From positions 62,001 through 126,000 of the forward strand of contig NZ_OBEA01000008.1 in the NCBI RefSeq assembly GCF_900215355.1: a stretch of DNA of 64,000 nucleotides. The letters run 5' to 3'. Each line of letters begins with the position of its first letter. The first letter of the stretch is position 1. This document shows positions 34,879 through 42,325 of the stretch, one piece after another. The position numbers and the translations under genes are program-made. The stretch comes from Pseudooceanicola antarcticus (lineage in GTDB: Bacteria; Pseudomonadota; Alphaproteobacteria; Rhodobacterales; Rhodobacteraceae). Below the pieces are notes generated by a model, which searched no databases, had not been told where the DNA came from, and was given only the letters and a program-made list of their open reading frames with translations.

Positions 34879-36024
34879 TCAGGTCAGGCGGGGCTCCAGC
34901 CTTAGGCTGACGGGGCGGTGATCGCTCAGCATGCCACGGCCCAGAAGCGCCTCGGCCTCCTCGAAGGCCAGGTGCTCCACCCAGCCCGAGCGCGCCCGCG
35001 CCACCAGCGGAGAGGTCCCGCCCGAGGTCAGCGCCTGGGTGAAAAGGATGTGATCCAGCAGGATGTTGCGCGAGCGCTGCGGGTCCAGGTCATCGCTGAA
35101 CTGCGCCGTCCAACGCAGCTCTCCGGGCTGATCGAAAAGCGCGTGATTGAGGAACTTGCGGGCGAAGAAGACCTCCCCCTGCAGGTTCGAGACAAGGTCG
35201 TGCAGCAGGTATTCGCGCTCCATGATCTCCTTGCCCGGACCGTCGTTCAGATCGCCCAGCACGATGATCGAAGGGTCGGCCTCCTGGGCGAAGCGGCGGT
35301 CGATATAGGCGCGGATCACCTGCGCCTCCGAGCTCAGCTTGATGCGGGCGGCATGGGCCTCGGCCATGAAGCGCTGCACCGCTTTCGAGCCCCTGATGTA
35401 ATCGTCCAGATCCTCGCCCGCCTGGCGCCTGGGGATCGAGATGCCCACGTGCTTGCTTTTCAGATGCGCCCCGATGATCTCGTGCCGCGCCCCGCCCCAC
35501 TGGAAGCGCAGGATCTGCGGCTCGCGGTAGAAGCGATGGGTGCGGCGCTCGGCCACCGGCACGTCCTTCACCTCGCCGAAGTCCTTCAGGCGCGGTGCCG
35601 CGACCCGCCAGGTGCCATCGGTCCGGATGGTGTCAGAGCCCTCGGCGCAGAAGGCCCGCCAGCTTTCGACCGGCACCAGCTCGGGCGCCACCTGGTCGGC
35701 CAGCGCCTTGCGGACGAGGAACCACATCCACTGCCGCCCGTCGATCTCGTAATCGGCGCCGGGGGGACGGCGGATGAGGTCGTAGCCCGGCGTCACCGCC
35801 TGGGCGAAGCCCGACATCTGCTCGATCCCGCGCGGCGCCTCGCAGATGAAAAGGATATCCGGCGCCAGCATCTCGATGAAGCCTCCCACTGCGGCGATCC
35901 GCACCTGGGCCTCTCCCATCGAGGGCGCATCCTGCGGGAAGAGGTCTTGCCCCGGCTGATACTTCCCCGAGACCACACCCCAGTGGCTGTCCAGCCATTC
36001 GGCATTCCAGGTCGTCACCTTCAT
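34879..36024 (-). CDS. Endonuclease/exonuclease/phosphatase family protein
   Basis: This 381-residue protein has the EEP fold: metal-binding N and E in the first strand (MKVTTWNAEWLDS), FICEAPR, GAHLKSKHVG, VLGDLNDGPG with the catalytic Asp/Asn, and LSDHRPVSL with the terminal His. It has no signal peptide, so it acts in the cytoplasm on DNA or a phosphodiester substrate that cannot be specified. A GAGGAGGG site lies upstream of ATG 36024. It is the third minus-strand gene within the his cluster. Confidence 0.85.
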   Translation of the reverse strand: MKVTTWNAEWLDSHWGVVSGKYQPGQDLFPQDAPSMGEAQVRIAAVGGFIEMLAPDILFICEAPRGIEQMSGFAQAVTPGYDLIRRPPGADYEIDGRQWMWFLVRKALADQVAPELVPVESWRAFCAEGSDTIRTDGTWRVAAPRLKDFGEVKDVPVAERRTHRFYREPQILRFQWGGARHEIIGAHLKSKHVGISIPRRQAGEDLDDYIRGSKAVQRFMAEAHAARIKLSSEAQVIRAYIDRRFAQEADPSIIVLGDLNDGPGKEIMEREYLLHDLVSNLQGEVFFARKFLNHALFDQPGELRWTAQFSDDLDPQRSRNILLDHILFTQALTSGGTSPLVARARSGWVEHLAFEEAEALLGRGMLSDHRPVSLRLEPRLT

Positions 36025-36061
36025 CGAAAGTCCCTCCTCTGTGCCGCGGACCCGCCCCGGG

Positions 36062-36127
36062 CCCGCCCCATGGGGTCAGCTTGCCCGCCCCATGGGGTCA
36101 GCTTGCCCGCCCCATGGGGTCAGGTTG
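36062..36127. repeat. 22-bp tandem repeat, three copies, upstream of hisA
   Basis: Units start at 36062, 36084 and 36106 and share the core CCCGCCCCATGGGGTCAGC. The first two are identical and the third ends GGTTG. Each contains the palindrome CCCCATGGGG. A truncated CCCGCCCCATG recurs at 36192. The array is between the EEP gene and hisA, in the region that should hold both promoters. Confidence 0.9.
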
Positions 36128-36239
36128 GGCCGGAAGGCCACGGCGGCGCAAGTAAGGGGAACCCCCACTTGCAGGCGCATTGCATTCCATGCCCGCCCCA
36201 TGCAAAAGCCGGGCAAGCCTGCAAGGAAGGACCCCGACC

Positions 36240-36962
36240 ATGATCCTCTATCCCGCCATCGACCTGAAGGACGGCCAGGCCGTCCGCCTGCTGAAAGGCG
36301 ACATGGAGAAGGCCACCGTTTTCAACGACGATCCCGCCGCCCAGGCGATGGAATTCGTTTCGGCCGGTTGCGAGTGGCTGCACCTGGTGGACCTGAACGG
36401 CGCCTTCGCCGGCAGCCCGGTCAACGCCGCCCCGGTCGAGGCGATCCTGGAACGCTGCAAGGTCCCCACCCAGCTTGGCGGCGGCATCCGCGACATGGCG
36501 ACCATCGAGATGTGGCTCTCCAAGGGCCTTTCGCGGGTGATCCTGGGCACCGTGGCGGTCGAGAATCCCGCCCTGGTGCGCGAGGCGGCGAAGGCCTTCC
36601 CCGGCCATGTCGCAGTGGGTATCGACGCCCGCAACGGCTTTGTCGCCACCAAGGGCTGGGCCACCGAGACCGACGTGCAGGTCACCGACCTGGCGCGCAG
36701 CTTCGAGGACGCGGGCGTGGCGGCGATCATCTACACCGACATCAACCGCGACGGCGCCATGCAGGGCCCGAACATCGAATCCACCGCCGCGCTGGCCAAT
36801 GCGGTCTCGATCCCGGTCATCGCCTCGGGCGGCGTCTCCTCCATCGCCGACCTGCAGGCGCTGAAAGCCTGCGGCGCACCGCTCGACGGCGCGATCTCGG
36901 GCCGGGCGCTTTACGATGGCGCCATCGACCTGGCCGAGGCTCTCGCGGTGCTGAAGGCCTGA
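36240..36962 (+). CDS. hisA: ProFAR isomerase HisA
   Basis: This 240-residue (beta/alpha)8 enzyme performs the Amadori rearrangement of ProFAR to PRFAR. Catalytic D8 is in YPAIDLKDG and the second Asp is in [21 protein letters not shown] and VIASGGVSS are the phosphate-binding loops. The start is ATG 36240. The stop overlaps the next membrane-protein gene by one base. Confidence 0.97.
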   Translation: MILYPAIDLKDGQAVRLLKGDMEKATVFNDDPAAQAMEFVSAGCEWLHLVDLNGAFAGSPVNAAPVEAILERCKVPTQLGGGIRDMATIEMWLSKGLSRVILGTVAVENPALVREAAKAFPGHVAVGIDARNGFVATKGWATETDVQVTDLARSFEDAGVAAIIYTDINRDGAMQGPNIESTAALANAVSIPVIASGGVSSIADLQALKACGAPLDGAISGRALYDGAIDLAEALAVLKA

Positions 36963-37294
36963 TGGCGGCCCGCCCGGCCACCGCCCGGCTCAACCGGATC
37001 GCGCTCTGGCTGGTGCTGGCGCCGCTGATGTGCTGGCTGCTGGCCATGGCGCTGACCATCGCGCTTGGCGGCCTGGGCTGCACCATCGACGAGGGCAGCA
37101 CCCATGCCTGCCGCCTGCTGGGCCTGAAGCTGGACAATTTCGCCTATTCCGTCGGCCTCTTCGCCGCCTGGGGCGGGCTCATCGTGCTGCCGCTCTCGGC
37201 AGGTTTCGCCTTGCTCTGGGGCGGGGTCCGGCTGATGCTGGCCCTTGCCCTGCCCAAAGACACCTCCCGCAACGCCCCACCGAAAGATCGCTGA
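36962..37294 (+). CDS. Small membrane protein within the his cluster (1)
   Basis: This 110-residue protein has two transmembrane segments (about 12-35 and 60-95) and two cysteines in GCTIDEGSTHACR between them. The start ATG overlaps the hisA TGA by one base (TGATG), so it is translated with hisA. The segment LGLKLDNFAYSVGLFAAWGGLIVLPL resembles small uncharacterised alphaproteobacterial membrane proteins. No function is assigned. Confidence 0.7.
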   Translation: MAARPATARLNRIALWLVLAPLMCWLLAMALTIALGGLGCTIDEGSTHACRLLGLKLDNFAYSVGLFAAWGGLIVLPLSAGFALLWGGVRLMLALALPKDTSRNAPPKDR

Positions 37295-37295
37295 C

Positions 37296-37640
37296 ATGCA
37301 AAAGGAAATCCTGGCCGCCTTCCTGATCATGGTGCCCACCGTCGCCTTCTTCCTGGGCGGCATGGCGCATAACAAGTGGTCCTACTGGCTGCTCAGGATC
37401 GGCGGGCTGACCTTCGCACTGGTGCTGGCGCTCTCGGTGCTGACGGACAACATCTGCCTGGGCTCGCTGACCGAGGGCTTCTCGAGCTGCGCCAACAGCA
37501 CCGTGCTGGCGCAGATCATGACCCAGCTCTCGCCGGTGATCCTTCTGGGCGTGGTCGGCGCCCTCACCGTCGGCCCGCTGCTGCTGCTCACCGCCCTCGG
37601 GCTGGAGCTTTACACCCGCTACAAGGCCGACGCCGCCTGA
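37296..37640 (+). CDS. Small membrane protein within the his cluster (2)
   Basis: This 114-residue protein starts at ATG 37296, two bases after the preceding stop. It has three hydrophobic segments (about 5-22, 30-48 and 80-105). A cysteine pair occurs in DNICLGSLTEGFSSC in the exposed loop, an arrangement similar to its neighbour's. The two genes may be a partnered pair with an oxidised periplasmic loop. The family is not recognised. Confidence 0.68.
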   Translation: MQKEILAAFLIMVPTVAFFLGGMAHNKWSYWLLRIGGLTFALVLALSVLTDNICLGSLTEGFSSCANSTVLAQIMTQLSPVILLGVVGALTVGPLLLLTALGLELYTRYKADAA

Positions 37641-37699
37641 GCCTTTCCCGCGCCGCCCCAAGCGGCTAGACAGCGCCCAGGACGCACCGGAGACATGTC

Positions 37700-38461
37700 A
37701 TGCTGAAGACCCGCATCATCCCCTGCCTCGACGTGGCCGATGGCCGCGTGGTCAAGGGCGTCAACTTCGTCGGCCTGCGCGACGCGGGCGATCCCGTGGA
37801 TGCCGCGAAGGCCTATGACCTGGCCGGCGCCGACGAGATCACCTTCCTCGACATCCACGCCACCCACGAAAACCGCGGCACCATGTTCGACGTGGTCACC
37901 CGCACCGCCGAGAACTGCTACGTGCCGCTCACCGTGGGCGGTGGCGTGCGTACCGTGCAGGACGTGCGCAACCTGCTGCTGGCGGGCGCCGACAAGGTCT
38001 CGTTCAACTCGGCCGCCGTGGCCGACCCGGACGTGCTGGCCCGCGCCGCCGATCACTTCGGCTCGCAATGCATCGTTTGCGCCATCGACGCCAAGACCGT
38101 CGCCCCCGGCAAATGGGAGATCTTCACCCATGGCGGGCGCAAGCCCACGGGGATCGACGCGGTGGAATTCGCCAAGCTGGTCGCCGCCAAGGGGGCCGGG
38201 GAAATCCTGCTGACTTCGATGGACCGCGACGGCACCCGTGCGGGTTTCAACCTGCCGCTGACCCGTGCCATCTCGGATGCGGTCTCGGTGCCGGTGATCG
38301 CCTCGGGCGGCGTCGGCACGCTCGACCACCTGGTCGAAGGCGTCACCGAGGGCGGCGCCTCTGCCGTGCTGGCGGCCTCGATCTTCCACTTCGGCGATCA
38401 CACCATCCGCGAGGCCAAGAAACACATGGCCGCCGCGGGCATCCCCATGCGACTGCAATGA
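37700..38461 (+). CDS. hisF: Imidazole glycerol phosphate synthase cyclase subunit HisF
   Basis: This 253-residue (beta/alpha)8 enzyme combines PRFAR with ammonia from HisH. D11 ([15 protein letters not shown]) and the second catalytic Asp (CAIDAKT) are present. [18 protein letters not shown] and [13 protein letters not shown] are family motifs. The stop overlaps the hisE ATG by 4 bases. Confidence 0.97.
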   Translation: MLKTRIIPCLDVADGRVVKGVNFVGLRDAGDPVDAAKAYDLAGADEITFLDIHATHENRGTMFDVVTRTAENCYVPLTVGGGVRTVQDVRNLLLAGADKVSFNSAAVADPDVLARAADHFGSQCIVCAIDAKTVAPGKWEIFTHGGRKPTGIDAVEFAKLVAAKGAGEILLTSMDRDGTRAGFNLPLTRAISDAVSVPVIASGGVGTLDHLVEGVTEGGASAVLAASIFHFGDHTIREAKKHMAAAGIPMRLQ

Positions 38462-38793
38462 CCGAGGCTGCAATGACCGATACGCTCTCCCGCCTCTCCG
38501 CCACCATCGAGGCCCGCCGCGGCGCCGACCCCGACAGCTCCTGGACCGCCAAGCTGCTGGCCAAGGGCCCCGAGAAATGCGCCGAGAAGTTCGGCGAAGA
38601 GGCCATCGAGGCCATCATCGAGGCGGTGAAGAACGACCCCGAGAAACTGGCCAGCGAATGCGCCGACGTGCTCTATCACATGCTGGTCATGCTGGCGGCA
38701 CGCGACGTGCCGCTCTCTGCGGTGATGCAGGTCCTGGAAGCGCGCGAGGGCACCTCGGGCGTGGCCGAGAAGGCCAGCCGTCCCAAGGGTTGA
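38458..38793 (+). CDS. hisE: Phosphoribosyl-ATP diphosphatase HisE
   Basis: This 111-residue all-alpha NTP pyrophosphatase removes pyrophosphate from PR-ATP. The metal-binding ExxE motif is in [14 protein letters not shown], followed by [16 protein letters not shown] 38458 overlaps hisF (ATGA); ATG 38473 (MTDTLSRL) is in frame and close to where some relatives start. It ends the his run; hisG, hisD, hisC and hisI are not in the window. Confidence 0.94.
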   Translation: MTEAAMTDTLSRLSATIEARRGADPDSSWTAKLLAKGPEKCAEKFGEEAIEAIIEAVKNDPEKLASECADVLYHMLVMLAARDVPLSAVMQVLEAREGTSGVAEKASRPKG

Positions 38794-38800
38794 GCAGCGC

Positions 38801-39229
38801 CTAGCCGCGCCGCTCCAGCTCGATCTTCGGGCAGCGATCCATGATCACGTCGAGGCCCCGCGCCTCGGCCATCTGGCGCGCTTCCTCGCTGATCACCCCA
38901 AGCTGCATCCAGACCGTCTTCAGCCCCGGCAGCGCCGCCAGCGCTTCGGCCACGATCTCTGGCGCGGCTTCCGGGGCGCGGAAGATATCCACCATGTCGA
39001 CCTCGGCCCCGAAAGCCTCTCCGACCTCGGCGAGAGAGCCCATGACCGTCTCTCCCAGCGCGCTCTGCCCCGCCTGCCCCGGATTGACCGGAATCACCCG
39101 GTAGCCCTTCGACGCCAGGAAGGCCGCCACCCGGTGGCTGGGCCGTTCCGGCTTGGGCGACCAACCGACGAGCGCGATGACCCTGGTGCGGTCCAGCACC
39201 GCGTCGATTGCCGTATCACTCTGATCCAT
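38801..39229 (-). CDS. CoA-binding domain protein (YccU-like)
   Basis: This 142-residue single-domain protein has a CoA-binding Rossmann fold: VIALVGWSPKPERPSHRVAAFL near residues 16-38, VIPVNPGQAG, and the terminal GLDVIMDRCPKIE stretch. It corresponds to the YccU/YneT family, related to the CoA-binding half of succinyl-CoA synthetase. It is presumably cytoplasmic with no known reaction. It is convergent with hisE, 7 bases away. Confidence 0.85.
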   Translation of the reverse strand: MDQSDTAIDAVLDRTRVIALVGWSPKPERPSHRVAAFLASKGYRVIPVNPGQAGQSALGETVMGSLAEVGEAFGAEVDMVDIFRAPEAAPEIVAEALAALPGLKTVWMQLGVISEEARQMAEARGLDVIMDRCPKIELERRG

Positions 39230-39301
39230 CTGGTATCTCCTTGCCTGCCCAAGGCTGCGTCAGCTTGTCCGGGGGCACAAGAGCCCCCGCTGCCGCAGCC
39301 A

Positions 39302-39408
39302 CGGCACAGACGAAAAAGTGCTCAAGGCGGGCCCTGGACCCCCGGTGCCGCAACCGCGGCAAAGACGAACGCGGCACAGACGAAAAAAGCGCCCAGGGCG
39401 AGCCCTGG
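39302..39408. repeat. Imperfect direct repeat of a roughly 36-bp module
   Basis: CGGCACAGACGAAAAAG-type copies lie at 39302-39337 and 39372-39408. Each continues through a GGCGRGCCCTGG end. A shorter related unit (GCCGCAACCGCGGCAAAGACGAA) lies between them. The second copy has become a perfect terminator stem, while the first has mismatches. Confidence 0.7.
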
Positions 39409-39412
39409 GCGC
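39383..39412 (-). terminator. Strong intrinsic terminator, minus strand
   Basis: GCGCCCAGGG (39389-39398) and CCCTGGGCGC (39403-39412) pair perfectly around CGAG and are followed on the minus strand by six Ts (39388-39383). It is the likely end of the rlmB transcript or of read-through toward the CoA-binding gene. Confidence 0.82.
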
Positions 39413-39616
39413 AGTGCGGAACGAGGGACAGTGAAAGGAAACATCGGCGTTCCAGGCCGGTGCCTCTGAACGATACGTAGGGTGGCCGTACCGGACATGA
39501 AGAGGGTGTAATAAGATTGTGAACAATCCCTTAAGTGCTACCGCGCAAAAGGCAGGCAGCAGACAGGGAGAGCGGGGAGGCCCGAAGCGGCCCCCCTCGC
39601 GGCGCGCAAAAGGGCC

Positions 39617-40396
39617 TCAGCCCCGCGCCGCGTAGAGCGCCACCGCAGCGGCGTTCGAGACGTTGAGAGAGCCGAAATCGCTGGCGAAATCAATCCGCAC
39701 CAGGGCGTCGCAGACCTCGCGCGTGCGCGGGCGCAGACCGGGGCCCTCGGCCCCCAGCACCAGCGCGACGGGGCGATCCCTGCGGCCCTCCAGCGCGGTC
39801 TCGATGTTCTGCTCGGCCTCGCCGGCCAGACCCAGCACGATATAGCCCATCTTCTGCAGCTCGAGGATGGTATCGGCCAGGTTGCGCACCCGCAGGTAGG
39901 GCTGTCGCTCCAGCGCGCCCGAGGCGGTCTTGGCCAGGGCGCCGGTCTCGGGCGCCGCGTGGTGGCGCGGCGCGATGACGGCGCGGGCACCGAAGACCTC
40001 GGCCGAACGCAGGATGGCACCGACGTTATGCGGATCGGTGACCCGGTCCAGCAGCACCAGGCGCGGCGCGCCGACGCCCTCGCCCAGGGCGACGTCGGGC
40101 AAGGAGCCCCAGTCCAGGGATTTCACCTCCAGCGCCGCGCCCTGGTGGACGGACTGCGGGTCGATCGGGGCGGCGAACTTGCGCGGGTCGCTCATCTCGG
40201 GCTCGATCCCGGCTTCCGCGACGGCATCGGCGAGCTTGTCCAGCGCATTGCGGGTGACCACCAGGCGGACCTTTTCGCGCTCCGGGTTCATCAGCGCATC
40301 GCGCACCGCGTGCAGTCCGAAGAGCCAGACGGTCTCGGCGGCGGCGGCGCGCTTGCCCTTTTCCTTGTCGATCACCCACTGCGGCTTCTTCATCAT
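39617..40396 (-). CDS. rlmB: 23S rRNA (guanosine-2'-O-)-methyltransferase RlmB
   Basis: This 259-residue SPOUT methyltransferase has an N-terminal L30e-like substrate-binding domain (VWLFGLHAVRDALMNPER). The trefoil-knot motifs are LVLLDRVTDPHNVGAILRSA, VLGAEGPGLRP and SLNVSNAAAVALY. It methylates a conserved guanosine of 23S rRNA using SAM. The two ATGs at 40396 and 40393 are adjacent. A control region with phased repeats separates it from the divergent tRNA-Tyr. Confidence 0.92.
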   Translation of the reverse strand: MMKKPQWVIDKEKGKRAAAAETVWLFGLHAVRDALMNPEREKVRLVVTRNALDKLADAVAEAGIEPEMSDPRKFAAPIDPQSVHQGAALEVKSLDWGSLPDVALGEGVGAPRLVLLDRVTDPHNVGAILRSAEVFGARAVIAPRHHAAPETGALAKTASGALERQPYLRVRNLADTILELQKMGYIVLGLAGEAEQNIETALEGRRDRPVALVLGAEGPGLRPRTREVCDALVRIDFASDFGSLNVSNAAAVALYAARG

Positions 40397-40453
40397 CGCT
40401 CTCCGGCGGCGGCGCGCCCGTTTCGGCGCGGCGCGTGCATGTATGTGTTCTGC

Positions 40454-40492
40454 ACCGACGTGATACCGACATAATACCGACGTTCCACCGAC
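40454..40492. repeat. Four ACCGAC motifs phased at exactly 11 bp
   Basis: ACCGAC occurs at 40454, 40465, 40476 and 40487, each 11 bases apart with variable intervening bases (GTGAT, ATAAT, GTTCC). It lies 58-96 bases upstream of rlmB and between rlmB and tRNA-Tyr. On the minus strand it reads GTCGGT with a TATTAT (a near-perfect -10) between two units. Confidence 0.85.
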
Positions 40493-40575
40493 GCTGCTTT
40501 CCGGCCCTTTTACAGGGTTTCGGCCTCCTACGCTGCCCCTTCCCGCATCGCAAGCAAAAGGGGCGGATTTTCCTG

Positions 40576-40604
40576 TTGACGCCTCCGGCCAGCCCCGGTA
40601 ATCA
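40576..40604 (+). promoter_or_regulatory. Sigma-70-type promoter of tRNA-Tyr
   Basis: TTGACG (40576-40581) and TAATCA (40599-40604) are separated by exactly 17 bases. The predicted start near 40611 would give a leader of about 34 bases before the tRNA. Confidence 0.7.
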
Positions 40605-40644
40605 CCCGCTCACGGTTGGACGGGGCAGCGCCTCAGACCAATTC

Positions 40645-40728
40645 GGGCGACGAGCTGCAAGGTGCGGCAGCGGACTGTAACTCCGCCGGGGAGACCCATG
40701 CCTGGTTCGATTCCAGGGTCGCCCACCA
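40645..40728 (+). tRNA. tRNA-Tyr (anticodon GTA)
   Basis: The acceptor arms GGGCGAC (40645-40651) and GTCGCCC (40718-40724) pair fully. The anticodon stem GCGGA/TCCGC encloses CTGTAAC with GTA. The T-arm is CCTGG-TTCGATT-CCAGG. A long variable arm is present, as expected for tyrosine tRNA. The discriminator A and CCA (40726-40728) are encoded. Confidence 0.96.
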
Positions 40729-40773
40729 CTCCCCCCTCTTTCGTGGTGACACTGCTTTCCGGGCCGGCAGGCA

Positions 40774-40793
40774 GCCTGGTACGCCAGGTTTTT
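40774..40793 (+). terminator. Terminator of tRNA-Tyr
   Basis: CCTGG-TACG-CCAGG (40775-40788) is followed by five Ts, 47 bases after the tRNA end. Confidence 0.75.
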
Positions 40794-40873
40794 CAACCTG
40801 TTAGCGGCAAGGTGTTCTTTTCCGCCCGACGCCGCATGAGGCGCCCGCCCCACTCGCCACCGCCCGAACAAGC

Positions 40874-40907
40874 AAACACCCCCGCCAGGGTCGTCCTGAC
40901 GGGGGTG
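40874..40907 (-). terminator. Terminator of the PreA-like gene
   Basis: On the minus strand CACCCCCGTCAGG and CCTGGCGGGGGTG form a 13-base stem with one wobble, followed by TTTGCTTG, about 44 bases after the stop of the PreA-like gene. Confidence 0.75.
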
Positions 40908-40950
40908 CGTGACGGCCTTTCCGGCCGTCCATGGATCGGGGCGACGGCGA

Positions 40951-42048
40951 TCAGGCCGACTTCTCGTAACCGCCGTTGTAGCCTTCGCTCTTCCTGCGGA
41001 TCTGCGAGTGCTCGACGATGCGCTCGCGCGCGATGCCGCGGAACTCCTCGATCGAGGCAAAGCCCTTGCGTTCGAGGTAATCGGCCAGGTCGGTCTTCAG
41101 CTCCTGGATCAGCTTCACGCCGACGCCGCCGCTGCCCTTTTCCTCCATCGCCGCGGTGCAGACCTGCAGGTTGCCGGCGCCCTGGACGATGAAGTTGAAG
41201 GCCTCGTGCCAGCCCTTGATGCCGCCGATGCCAGAGATCGCCTTGTCGGGATAGGCGCGCGAGATGTCCGAGACACGCTGCAGCGCCTGGTTCAGGATCG
41301 CCAGGCCACCCTGACCGCCCGAGGTGACGTAGCCGTCGACCTCGACCTCGAATTTCATCGTCTCGGGGTCCATCAGCGGCAGCGAGGGGAAGGTGTTGCA
41401 AAGCGAGATCGCCGAGGCACCTGCCTCGTAGGCGGCCCCTGCGGCATCGGCCAGGGTCGAGGTCGACGGCGTCAGCTTGACCCAGATCGGCACGTCCACC
41501 ACGCTGGTGACCGCTGCCAGGACCGAGCGGATGATGTCCTCGTCATTGGCGATATGGGCGCCCATGTCCTTGCGGTCCATATGGGGGCAGGACATGTTGA
41601 GCTCGATCGCGTCGCAACCGGCGTTCACCACCGCGGTGGCAAGCTTCTTCCAGTTGTTCATTTCCTCGATGCTGCCTGCACCGGCCATGATCGAGGCGAT
41701 CAGCATGCGGTCCGGGTAGGTCGCCTTGATCTCTTCCAGGTCCGGCAGCCATTGCTCAAGCGGCTGGTCCGAGATCAGCTCCCAGTTCCAGGAGGAATGC
41801 GGAACCGTGTCGGGCCGCTTGGAGCGCGAGACATAGGGCTTCTCTTCGCTGGTGCGCTGGAAGATCGTCTTCGGGCCGGCGACATTCTCGACCGGGTGCA
41901 GGCCGATGGTCTTGGTGACCACCCCGCCCCAGCCGGATTCGAAGGCCTTCAGGATCTTGCGCTTGCTCTCCGTCGGAGGCGCAGAGGCCAGGACGAAGGG
42001 GTTCACGAATTCAAGACCGGTGAAATTAGTTGCTAGTGGATTTGTCAT
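40951..42048 (-). CDS. Dihydropyrimidine/dihydroorotate dehydrogenase-family protein, PreA-like without ferredoxin domain
   Basis: This 365-residue FMN (beta/alpha)8 protein strongly resembles PreA. It starts LATNFTGLEFVNPFVLASAPPTESK and has the active-site segment ELNMSCPHMDRKDMGA, whose cysteine is the proposed acid in dihydropyrimidine dehydrogenases. SISLCNTFPS and GIGGIKGWHEAF are FMN-loop motifs. PreA normally continues with a C-terminal 2x[4Fe-4S] domain; here the protein ends after GYNGGYEKSA with no cysteine cluster. No PreT-like partner is adjacent. The likely role is reductive or oxidative pyrimidine metabolism with a separate electron carrier. ATG 42048 follows a promoter-like TTGACT region. 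Confidence 0.82.
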   Translation of the reverse strand: MTNPLATNFTGLEFVNPFVLASAPPTESKRKILKAFESGWGGVVTKTIGLHPVENVAGPKTIFQRTSEEKPYVSRSKRPDTVPHSSWNWELISDQPLEQWLPDLEEIKATYPDRMLIASIMAGAGSIEEMNNWKKLATAVVNAGCDAIELNMSCPHMDRKDMGAHIANDEDIIRSVLAAVTSVVDVPIWVKLTPSTSTLADAAGAAYEAGASAISLCNTFPSLPLMDPETMKFEVEVDGYVTSGGQGGLAILNQALQRVSDISRAYPDKAISGIGGIKGWHEAFNFIVQGAGNLQVCTAAMEEKGSGGVGVKLIQELKTDLADYLERKGFASIEEFRGIARERIVEHSQIRRKSEGYNGGYEKSA

Positions 42049-42259
42049 GGCTCATCCCCGTTGTTTGAGACAAGGGAACGTCATTTTTTACCAACAAGTC
42101 AATATTTCTCCCGACAAGGGGGGAAATCACGGGCAAAACAAGCGCCGAAGGGCCGCATTCTGGTCGAAACATGTGCAGAAGATGAACTTTGACCGGCCCG
42201 GAGGCCGATTCAGAGGCCTTTCGATGCCCTTGGCGCACCGAATTGCCAACCGTCGGCAA

Positions 42260-42275
42260 GGGGCCGATAGGCCCC
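42260..42275 (-). terminator. Hairpin downstream of tpsB
   Basis: GGGGCC-GATA-GGCCCC (42260-42275) is a perfect 6-base stem about 50 bases after tpsB. A second weaker stem lies at 42300-42320. There is no clear T-run. Confidence 0.45.
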
Positions 42276-42325
42276 CTGCTCTGCTTTAGAAGGCTCCTTG
42301 CAGGGTCCAGGGAGACCCTTGCGGC

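Larger units (their letters stand above)
39230..39616. other. 387-bp gene-free stretch with repeats and a terminator
   Basis: It holds a partly duplicated module (separate entry) and a strong minus-strand terminator, then an AT-richer segment at 39500-39540. No coding frame with a ribosome site was found. The minus-strand terminator at 39383-39412 can close the rlmB transcript 200 bases after its stop. Confidence 0.6.

Noticed and set aside
40784-40800. A CAGGT/ACCTG hairpin with a GAA-containing loop on the minus strand, resembling a tRNA-Phe anticodon arm
   Set aside because: The loop is the wrong size and no acceptor or T-arm exists. It overlaps the tRNA-Tyr terminator.
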